From assembly GCA_036365455.1 (NCBI GenBank), contig JAWQUS010000023.1, forward strand, positions 1,178,001 through 1,242,000: DNA of 64,000 bases, given 5' to 3'. Position numbers and translations under genes: made by a program. Shown one piece after another: positions 40,243 through 52,200 of this stretch. Below the pieces are notes generated by a model, which saw nothing but the letters and a program-made list of their open reading frames with translations, had not been told where the DNA came from and made no database searches. Every line of letters begins with the position of its first letter. The first letter of the stretch is position 1. The stretch comes from Macrosoma leucophasiata (Eukaryota; Arthropoda; Insecta; Lepidoptera; Hedylidae).

Positions 40243-43200
40243 GTCAGTGAAAGTTTTTTTTGATAACAAGTTCGTACGCAATTTCATGCCTTTCTGTTGT
40301 GTGGTTACTTTTTAGCAGACTTCGAAAAGGGACATATCTTTGGGATCTTTACCTATGTATATTACCTGACAGACTTCGAAAAAGGGTCATATCGTTGCGA
40401 TCTTTAAATAGTTTTATCTATCTAAAGGGTTTATATTGAAGATATAAAGATTTGTATGAGATCATAATATCCCAGTTACTTTATATAATTTCGGAGCTAA
40501 TGACCATAATTAATCAACTTTGTTTTATTGTCACGTACCTAGTATACAAAAAACATATCTCTTATTGATATTTCTTTCATTGAGTGATAATCATAAATCA
40601 TTGTTTTTGGCTTGTCTTTATTTATTTTATTATACAAATTAACGAAAATACAGACATATCTTTCGGGAATAAGTAGGAATACCTAATCCAGTTGAGTGAC
40701 ATGAGGTCCATTAGCCCATTCCAGTTTATCGACAATTAACAAATGTCTTGTTGTTGATAACTGGGATATATTAATAAATAAGCTTAATTTTCCTTATAAT
40801 TGTTACAGGTTTTAAAGGTTACTCAAATAACTTTGCCACAAACAAACATATGAAAAGCCTGCACTAGGCTCTATTTGTATTACGTAATATTTGTTGAGTA
40901 GAGTCTCGACAAGCTGAGGCGTTTTTGAAGAGTATGATAATTAACTTTAAATGTACTTATCATTATTAAATTACTTATTTATTATTTTTTTGACGACCCG
41001 GTTAGTCCAGCGGTGTGAAACCACCGGGTTCGATCCCCGCACCGGGACAAATATTTTTGTATGGCCTACAGATATTTGCTTTGGGTCTGGGTGTTTGTGT
41101 GTGTGTTGTATGTGTACAATGGCACCCACGACACAGGTTTATTTATTATAATACCTTATGTGGAGCTGTGAGTGTAAGCGTATTTTATTTTATTATTTTT
41201 ATTTATGAAAGTCAAAAGTTTGGGAGGTATAATTATAGTGTCCTTATCTTTTGATAAAAAACTGCGGTATATAGGTATAACGTGACCATTTTCATCGTCA
41301 CTCAAAACGGAACATTCTCAAAGCTAACCTTCAAGGAACCAGAGCGAAGAGGCTTACCTACTTACGAACGCTCAGCTTTAACGCCCTTCTTTAAGTAGGT
41401 ATCATTTTGAGTATCTTAGGTATCGCTATCGATTGCGCTTGAGAATATTAAAAATTATTAAAAAAATATTAAAATTTCGGTATGACGGCACAACTTCAAT
41501 CGGGTGCGCTAGTTTTCTATACATTTTTGCTGAGATTAACGATAACCGGACATTTTCGCATCCCAAAAAAATTCCTGGGAGACCGGGATGGTCTGCATGA
41601 AAACGGGGCTGTCCCGTTCAAAACGGGACGCATGGTCACGTTAGGTATATATGTTATTGGCGTTGTTGGACCATCACTGGTGATAGAGCTCTAGTGTTCG
41701 AGGGCGTTAGCACCACATTGCCTAATTTCCTACGAAATCTATCATTGTAAGCAGCACTATACACGCGAGAGTACAACACTCAACAATTGATATTGCACAT
41801 CGGGCCTACGAAAGAGAGGATCGGCTTGTTTCGACTTCGTAGAGCGTTATCTCTGCTGCACACTGCTTACGTAAGCACTGATAATCCGGTATTGGTCAAA
41901 ACTTGATCAAAATGGTCGACAAATGTCAATTAAGTACAGTGCGAAAGAGATAACGCTATGAAGACCCGAAAAAATGACCCGAAATCTCCTTCCTAAGCTC
42001 GATGTGCAATATTTATTGTTGAGCACTGTACCTTAAATTGACTTTTGAAACATATTTTTAACAATAGCAAACACGTCTCTTATATCTGTGTATATTATTC
42101 TAAACGTGCAATATTTGTACAGGTGCTGCGTACAAAGACTTTGATTTGCAAATTCACTTATAGAACTAGGAAGTCTTATTTGCATAATTTATTAATTAAG
42201 GAGGCCTTATTTACATTTTTTAATGTAATGGAAGTGGCAAACAAGCAGTCAGTTCACATTGATGTGAAGTGATGACTGCAACGTATAGACACCCACACGA
42301 AGACTAAGGTCAAAATGCAGATGCGTTACCACTCCTGAGGCCTAAGCTCTAGTGACGAAGCTCGCGGGCATAGGCAACACCGCATTACCTAATAAACTTG
42401 CTGCTAAATGGTAGTGTTCAGCATTATCGTGTTCCGGTCAGGTGGTAATGTGCGGCCCTGTAATTTCCAGCACAGAGGCATAACTTCTAAAGCCTCAGGA
42501 GTGGTAACGCATCTGCATTTTGACCTGTCTTTGTGTGGGTGTCTATAGGCTGCAGTCATTATTTAATATCAATATGAACTGCATGCTTGTTTGCCTTTTT
42601 CATTATATAAAAAAAGGTATCTTCAGCATCAGTTAAAACGTCGCACACAGCTTGACTGAATCAACTGTCTCATCAAATATAACCTTTTCCTTTCATAAAA
42701 TCTAGATAGACCACGGTACTTTATCATAGCTAACAGACGGAAGGGGCGACCCAGATTCTGAATCGACAATCATTACGACGAAGGTCGGCTTAAATTTTGT
42801 CACAGCCTTGCCCCTTTGATCGAAACGTTTCCAAGGTTCATCACAATAACTCTGTTGAAATTGTTGCAAAAAATCCATAATGCTTTGAAAACGTGACACG
42901 TGTTACGGTGTTTAGAAGTTATAAAAACTGGCCTTTTTAGTGTTCCGTAGACTACAAGCAACTATAGTTTAGACGTGTCTGTCCGTCAGTATGTTCGCAG
43001 CATAGAGCAACACGGCCCACTGGCCGCGGCGGACTGGAGGGGAGTAGCCATAGCGTTTATTACCGATGCAAAACAATCTGTAATTTTTTGCGGGGGGAAA
43101 TGCGTGCGACACACACGCACACTACAAAAATCGTCTATTATTACGAAACTTACACGTTGACTTTAACAAAATACAGAATAAATTTCACGTACACATTTAT

Positions 43201-46200
43201 ACATCTAGGTGACAGGTATAGGCCCATTTGGGGTTGTACTTTGACAGAAGGGAAAGCCTGCATATGGCTGGGGAGTAGCCATATGCAGGCTTTCCCCTGG
43301 ATGGGGAAATGCGTGCGACACACACGCACACTACAAAAATCGTCTATTATTACGAAACTTACACGTTGACTTTAACAAAATACAGAATAAATTTCACGTA
43401 CACATTTATACATCTAGGCGACAGGTATAGGCCCATTTGGGGTTGTACTTTGACAGAGGGGATAGCCTGCATATGGCTACTCCCCTCCGGAGTTGCTCTA
43501 TGGTTCGCTGTTAAGCCCGGAGACATTTAGTACCGGAAAGTTGTAATTTGGCAGAAATATAAATTTTAGCTATGCGGAAAAAGTCGTGCAATAAAATATT
43601 GAAGAAACAGTATTTGTACTTAGGTAGGCACGTTAGAAGTTATACTTCTTCAGTGTAAAAATCGAATATAAGTACCAGAAATAAAACAAAACGACAAAAA
43701 AAGTTTAGCAACTTACTTCAGACTGTTGCTTTTATCTGCATCGTAAAATTCAACCACAATTTTTTTTTCCAATCGCATCAGAAGAAACCAAAACATAAAA
43801 AAAAAATTAGGCTACCTCCCCTACACGTAAGGGACACGTCTATTTTATTTCTTTCCGAAAACCCTATCGTGTGGGGTATCGTTGGATAGGTCTTCAAAAA
43901 TATTGCGGGGCTTAGAAGACCATTTTCCCAATAAATAAAAATACCTACTGAGAGTGTTTGTGAAATACCTACTGAGCTATAAAGTGCCAATTTTTGTTAA
44001 AGTATCCCCTTCTGACAGCTAAACAGTTCATGGTGATAATAGGTACATAAAACAAATTTAATAGGAACAACTATCACGGCTAAATAGACTCAACTACTTT
44101 ACGAGAAATAGTCGATACGATAGACTTATAAAATTTCAATGTATCTGCCTACTTAGAAAACGGCACCTTACGCTACGCTCACAGGACAGGTAAAGGAGAT
44201 GTTGCAAAAATGTATGGACCTCCGGCCATGTATTGTACACAATATCATTAAACAGGCAAAATCAATATAAAAACGTTTTTACTGCATATTTTCACTTATT
44301 TAGCTTTGTTTGCAGTTACACTACATTATTTGCAGTTACAATTGCAACTTAAAACCAACATGGCGAATATGGCGGACGATGTCATTTTGACATTTTCATT
44401 TTTTAAATTGTTTTTTGATTATCTAGTACTTGGAGAAAAAAAAAATTATAAATACTATCGAAATCGATTGATACCAAGCGTTGGCTGTATCGCCGCCGTG
44501 TTGAACATGGTTGAAAATGATAAAATTGTTTGAATTAAATGTGGTGGTAACTCTAAAATATGTTCTTGATTAAATTAATTGTATTTTTTTCGGATTCTTC
44601 TATAATTAAGCCATTTTTTGAGATCATGTACGGACCAGGGCCGAGCTCGCAACATCTCCTTTATCTATTCCGTGGCTACGCTAGTGGGGTAAATAAATGA
44701 CCGGATATAAAATTTTAAAATTTACTGGTGTCGGAGTTTGAGGTGTAGGCACCATCGCATTACCTAGTTAATCTTTCTGCCACCAAATAGTAGTCTTCAG
44801 CACTATCGTGTTTTGGTTAGGTGGTAATGTTTTTTTTATGTCTGAAGGTTGACAGACAAGCAAACGGGCCACCTGATGGAAAGTGGTCACCGTCGCCTAT
44901 GAACATTTGCAACACCAGAGGAGTCGCCAACGCGCTGCCAGCCCTGAAGGACTCTTTTGACGCCATTTTTGAAGAACCCCATAATGTAATGCCTCTTATC
45001 TATGTCGGAAATAATGGATGCACACATTACTGCTTGATAGCCTATAATCTCAGTTTATTAATCCACCATTGTTATTCTGTGCTATTAAGTAACTAAGTTG
45101 ATAGCAATTTGATGAACACTACGCGGTACATTGCTGTTTTTCTAATTGTGACAGTAATAATAATATAATAATGGCAACCCATTATACGTCCCACTGCTGG
45201 GCACGAGTCTCTCCCCTTTTTGGGGGGAGGCCTGGAGCTTACTCCACCACGCTGCTCCAATGCGGATTGGTGGAGGTGGGTGGGTTAGTGGCCAACCCGC
45301 TGTCAGATGTTTTCGAACCGCCCATAAGGCCTCCGACAAGGTTTAACGACTGCTATCTATCGATAGCAACCGGGACCGACGGCTTAACGTGCCCTCCGAA
45401 GCACGGAAACGCGCATTTAATTTGCCACTAGCGGTCACCCATCACACTACCCGACCGCGCCCGTAGTGCTTAACCGAGCAGATCGCTTACGATCTACACC
45501 AGCCGCTGGGCCATGCGCGCTTCTGTGACAGTGACAGTAATTTATCCTAAATGTCATGTTACATAACCAAATAATCACGCGAAAAGTGCGTGATCATCAT
45601 TTTTTTTTATGTAATGGAAGTGGCAAACAAGCATGCAGTTCACATTGATTTTAAGTGATGACTGCAGCCTATAGACACCTACACAAAGACAAAGGTCAAA
45701 ATGCAGATGCGTTACCACTCCTGAGGCTGAAGGTGTTATGCCTCTGTGCCGGAAATTACAGGGCCGTACATTATAATCATCTCATAAGACTGTCTTCTTA
45801 ATTTTGAATAATGTATTAATAAATAAGGGACGATGAATTACTTTACATAGATATACTAGTGGTAGTGGTAGTTCACTGGTGGTAGAGCTCCAGTGACGGA
45901 GCTCGCGGGCGTAGGCACCAACATTACCTAATATACTCGTACTTACTTGTCGCTCAATGATAGCGTTCAGCACTATCGTGTTTCGGTCAGGTGTACGGCC
46001 CTGCAATTTCCGGCACAGAAGCATAACACTTTAGGCATCAGGAGTGGCAACGCATCTGCATTTTGACCTCTGGTCATTGTGTGGGTGTCTATAGGCTGCA
46101 GTCATCACTTAGCATCAATGTGAACTGTATGCTTGTTTGCCACTTTTATTATCTACATAAAAAACACTAGCGACCCGCTCCGGCTTTGCACGGGTAGCAT

Positions 46201-49200
46201 TATACTGTGGACTGTGGGGACGCGCCAGACTTCTTTGACAAAACCGTGATATCTCGGTAAATATAAGTACCTACGATATAAAAATTACTAGCTGTTGCCG
46301 ACGGCTTCGCCCGCGTATGTCGTTTAAAAAGTAGCCTATGTTCTTTCTCAAATTCAACTCTATCTCTGTACCAAACATTAAAATCGGTTCAGTCGTTTGG
46401 TCGTGAAAAGGTAACAGCCAGATAGACAGACAGACACACAGACAGACAGACACACAGACAGACAGACAGAGTTACTTTCGCATTTAAAATATTAGTAGGG
46501 ATCGAGATAAACCTCAGAAAACCTCCTGAGAAAACCCTCTTCCCAGCATTTCAAACAGAGCAACCGTTCGTAACTTTCTGAGATTAGCATACCTACATAC
46601 AGACAGAGAAAATAGGCGAACTTTATAATACCTATGTAGTGATTTCGTAAGTGTATTTATCATACAAATCTATATACAAAGTCTGTATAGATTTGTATCG
46701 ATTTCACAAGAATTGCATGAAAAAGTTTTATTTTTATTGGGGCCGTTCAAGTATTACGTAAGCACTATGGGGGGGCGGGAGGGTCTTTGCTCTGCTTATT
46801 TTGGATGACGTGGGGGGTAGGGGAGTCTAGATGACGATTACGTCATCGGTAGTTATTTACTTATTACATCAGTAAAATCTAATCCCTATCCTAAATCTAT
46901 TTTCTTATTTCTAAAATTATAATTATAATATAAAAAACACAATACAATAATTGAATAATGTTTACGTAAGCATGGGGGGAGGGGGTAAGAACTTTGCTTA
47001 CTTTTGCTGACAAGGGGGATGGGGGGGTAAAGAATTGTAATAAATCTGCTTACGTAATACTTGAACGGCCCCATTGACTAAATTGTTGTTAATAACTAAA
47101 ACTAAATAATTGTAGAGATGTTAGGATTCCAAATAATAAAGCAAAACACGTTTATACTTTGTACATTGTACCTACTCGAGAGGTTTCTTTTTTATATATA
47201 AAACCGGTTTTCTAATAATTTTATTGGTGTTACAGATCCTATTTGTTTTATTTGGAGATGTTATATGATTAGGTACGTAAAACATAGAAAATAATCCGTT
47301 CCGCATGCGTGGGTTTATGTACCTACACCATGTATTTTTTATGTAATGAAGTGCCAAACAAGCAGTTTATATTGAAGGTAAGTATTACTGAAGCGCGCAT
47401 GGCCCGGCGGCTGGTGTAGATCGTAAACGATCTACTCGGTTAAGCACTACGGGCGCGGTCAGGTAGTGTTATGGGTGACCACTAGTGGCAAATTAAATGC
47501 GCGTTTCCGTGCTTCGGAGGGCACGTTGAGCCGTCGGTTCCGGTTGCTATCGATAGATAGCAGTCGTTAAACCATGTCGGAGGCCTTATTAAAACATCCG
47601 ACAACGGGTTGGCCACCCCCAACACCTCCATTGGAGCAGCGTGGTGGAGTAAGCTCCAGGCCTCCCCCCAAAAAGGGGAGAGACTCGTGCCCAGCAGTGG
47701 GACGTATAATGGGTTGCCATTATTATATATTACTGAAGCCTACATAGAGCTTCACGGGCCACCGGCCGCCGCGGCGGACCGGAGGGAGGCAGTCATATGC
47801 AGGCTTTCCCTTTTGTCAAAGTACAAGCCCAAATGGTCGTACGCCTGTCGCCCAGGTGTTTAAATGTGTGCGTGAAATTGTTCATGTATTTTGTAAAAGT
47901 CAAGGTGTGAGTTTCGTAGTAATAGACGATTTTTACAGTGTGTTTGTGTGTGTGGCTGAGTAGCCACACACACAAACACACCGAAGGAGAGTTCCTTCGG
48001 TCCGCCGCGGCGGCCGGCGTCTCGTGTTGCTTTATGGTAGCCTATAAACACCTATCTACACGAAAGCAGAGAGAATCATGCCAAGTTTCATACATTGATT
48101 TGTACAAAAAAAGTTAGAAAAAGGTACAAGGTAAAACGGATTAGAAATATTATCTAGGGAATCTATAGAACATTTTCTGGTATTTAAAATATTTTTAAAT
48201 CACCGGAATAAAAATCGTCTTTTCTAACAACAGTTAAAACACTCCATACTAAAGTTCAATTTTAAACTTTTTATTGCGGAGAGTTGAAAATATTTTAAAT
48301 ATCAGGAAATGTTGTTTAGGTTCATTGGATAATATTTCCATGCTGATTTACCGTGTACTTTTTTTTCATTTTTCCAGTACAAATCTTGCCATGATCCTTT
48401 CAGTGTCGCATGTCGATGCGTTGGCTCTCCTGAGGCCTAAGGTTTTATGCATCTGTGCCGGAAATTACGATGAACATTACCACCTGATCGAAACACGATC
48501 GTGCAGAACACTACCATTTTTTTAATATTATGGAATAGACATGTGATAAAAGTGTCACTGAAATGAAAAGATATATGTGCGTCTTTTCGTGTCGGTGAAG
48601 TAGGTATATCCTTCATTTAGTTCCTTAAGTTCACTAGTCCAGTTGAACTTGACTGGACTATTGAACTAATCTTATGTTTATCGTGTTCTTTCTTCACCAT
48701 TCTGTAGTTCATTGTATCCTAGCAATTCAGTAGTTCACTGAATCTTCTTATCGCAAGCTTGGTTGGACGAGTTGTGAATTCGTGAGTCGTGATTGACACG
48801 AGCATGTATAGAAATAGAAATAGAATAGAAATAGAAAATATTTTTATTTCGAATAGATCTTTACAGATACTTTCAAAACGTCAATAAATCATAAACTACC
48901 TAGAGCGAATAACCATTACATATAGTAAAGAAAAATCATATATTAATAATAAATTAAAAATTAAAATTTAAACTATTTGGTTAAAACATAATAATCATAA
49001 AATTTTTCAATTCCTTCAATGATAATAAATGAAGAAAAAGAAAAACTTATTCGTCAAGATCAATGTTATTCACTTAGCAGAGTTCCAAGTGCAGTCACTA
49101 CTGAGAAGAACTCCGCTACCCAACAAACTCAGTAAGAGCTCTTTTAAATGAAAGCTCAAATCTAGTACAGATTATCGTGAAAAATCAAATAATGTCAACG

Positions 49201-52200
49201 TCCATAGCATAGATGCAAATAAACTGCTATCTACTAAATGTGATGTAGCCCCTGCAAACCAGAACAGACCAGTCCCCACCAACAGCACCCGTTCACGAGT
49301 ATGACGCATGTGACAGCCATTGCCCTCCTCGACCATTTTAGAGGGAAGTGAGCAACCCGCCACACGACGCCGCCAAAGGCAAAGACATTTAAGCGTGCAT
49401 GACTGTTCCGGATATGCATACGGCAAAATAAAAGATGGAATTCATTTTCAGCCAGGGTATTCACATTATTATGAATAGTATGAACGTAACTTCACGCCTG
49501 TAATCCCCGAAGGGGTAGGCAGAGGTAAATGCATGCATTCAAGCATACATGCAAACACCCACGATTCGCCGGTTACGTTTTGGCCCATGTAACAGGTGGC
49601 GAGCCTGTTGACATCTCCGGGCACATTACCAAACTTTGAGGTACTGGGAAATTTCCAGAAAATGGAAAAATCCCAATAGAACCAGAGATAAAGGCTTTTT
49701 CACCATTATCTCTGATAACCCCCTACCCGGGAATCGAACCCAGGACCTCAGCGTAGTAGTAGTGGCCTGCTACCACTAGGCTACCGAGGCAGTGCATGTA
49801 TGAAATAGATATTTCATTAATATAATGATAAGTAGTTAGTAAATTACTTCATGCGGCTCCGTAGCTCAGAGAAATTTATTTCAAATCAGATGTAAAACAG
49901 ATTAAGATCGATTTGATATATCCGACACAACACATTCCGAATCAGTAGTGTGAGTGTGAACCGGGCTAAGATTTCCATCCGCACTGCTCGTCTTGGTTAT
50001 TGGTCTGCGGTTGGCGTTGGGTGTTTCGGATTTGTTCGGACGTGGTTCAGTCCACAGACCAATAACCAAGAACTGAACTATTGAACTAAAGTAGTTCTTG
50101 AATTGTTACTGGACTAGAGATAGATAGACATGCGAATGTCTTTGCCTTCGGCGGCGTCGTGTGACGGGTTGCACACGTCCCTTCAAAATGGTCGTGGAGA
50201 GCAATGGCTGCCACATGCGTCATACTCGTGAACGGGTGCTGATTGTGGGGACTGGTCTGTTGTGATTTGCGGGTGTTATTTTCTATCACGATATTAAGCT
50301 GTTGATGGGTATTTGCGTATGTGTTTATATGCAAATATTTATATGCCATGGACGTTCACATTATCTTTATTTTATTTAATAATATTTGTATTAAATCTAA
50401 GGTTTTGACAAAAGAGCAACACGCTGAGTTTGTTGGGTAGCGGAGTTCTTCTCAGTAGTGCCTGCACTTGGAACTCTGCTAAGTGAATGACTATGATTAT
50501 GACGAACAGATTTTTCATTTTCTTCTATGAAGGAATTGAAAAATTTGATGATTCACGTATCGGTAAAATATTATTATTAAATTGGTATTTACTAATAATA
50601 TTTTACCTATTGAATTATTATTGTAAGTCATTCTCTCTAGGTAGCTTATAACCCGACAATGCAAAAGTGTCCTTGTAGACCAATTTGAAATAATGATTTA
50701 AATTTTAAATTTTAAATAGCCGAGCCCAACTGAAGTAGTTCAATTGAAGGATTCATTCATGAACTACACATGTCTATTATGAAAGTGGTAAACAAGCATG
50801 CAGTTCACATTGATGTTAAGTGATGACTGCAGCTTATAGACACCCCACACAAAGACCAAGGTCAAAATGCAAATGCGTTACCACTTCTGAGATCTAAAGT
50901 GTTATGCCTCTGTGCCGGAAATTACAGGGGCGTAGATTACCACCTGACCGAAACACGATACTGTTGAACATGGACACTATCATTTAGCGGCAAGTATAAT
51001 AGGTAATGCGGTGGTGCTAACGCCCGCGAGCTCCGTCACTGGAGCTCTATCAACAGTAAAAACCATTTAGGCCTAAAGCACACCGCGGTCACTCCGCCAA
51101 AATTCCATACAAACGCTTCATTTGATCTTTATTACACAGACATCAATCAGTGATGTGTATTTACACGTGCACCTGTGTGCGTAGCACGTAGAAAATACCA
51201 ACCGTCGCCCATAAGAGGGGAGGAGGTTGGCTGATGCGGGGAAATCGGGCGGGATGTCGAAGTGTCCATTCTATACGTAATATTATTACATATTCTCTGA
51301 CACTGCCATATAGCGGCAAGTATTTTAGTTAATGCGGTGGTACCTACGCCCGCGTTCTCCGTCACTGTGTCTCTACCAACAGTAAAAACCATTAAGACCT
51401 AAAGTAAAATAGTAAAATTACATAATTTCCAGGCACACAATAGTATCATTATTAGTTACCTAGCTTAATCATATTTGCGGAGCGATATGACAGCGTATTA
51501 TGGTTCAATTGCACAGTTAACATAACAATAGTGTTTGTGCTGTTTTACATAAATCCTAAGCAATCAAAGATACGATCTTTTTCTATGTCACGAAACAGGT
51601 AAACAAGAACGCTTTAGATTATGTTGCCCTATTTTATATCTATCTACCTATATGTATATTATCCCAGGAGCTTGTCTATTAAAGGATTTATTACACGGCA
51701 CGGTATTCAGGGTACGATAGCGAGGGTTAGGGTAGTGTTATAACATTTAGGGAGTTAGGGCCCTAATTAGGGCGACCGGAGCGGCCCGTATACTGTGATT
51801 GAGTTAGGGCGCTGCCGACCGAATAGTGTAATAAGCGGCAACCCGGCGCGAGGCCACACCCTCCCTTTTTTATGTAATGGTAGCGGCAAACAAGCATGCA
51901 GTTCACATTGATGTTAAGTGATGACTGCAGCAGACCCACACCAGAGATCAAAATGCAGATGCGTTGCCACTCCGAAAGCCTAAAGTGTTATGCCTCTGTG
52001 CCAGAAATTACATGCGCGTAATTAAAAAAAAAATATTGTTCAGTGTCCATGGCACAGCTAATATGTAATAAGTTTTTTTTTTAATTTCAGAATGACCGGC
52101 TCGAGACCATGGCTGTCGACTTCCAGACCGTCCACGCAGGCTGTGCTGTCACCGACCTGGTCTACCTCCTGTTCATGGCGTCAGACGAGGAGTTCCGCAG

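Larger units (their letters stand above)
42930..44000 (+). mobile_element. GGTTCCGTAG-family repeat split by HM
   Basis: TTTTAGTGTTCCGTAGACTAC and GTCTGTCCGTCAG left of the HM insertion; GGCAGAAATATAAATTTTAGC and CTACCTCCCCTACACGTAAGG to the right, matching the order of the 36760-37140 repeat. Confidence 0.55.

Noticed and set aside
43088..43530. Repeated T-H-T-H-T-T-K-I-V-Y-Y-Y-E-T open frames (also 27449, 14656)
   Set aside because: They are translations of the HM MITE interior with no independent coding evidence.
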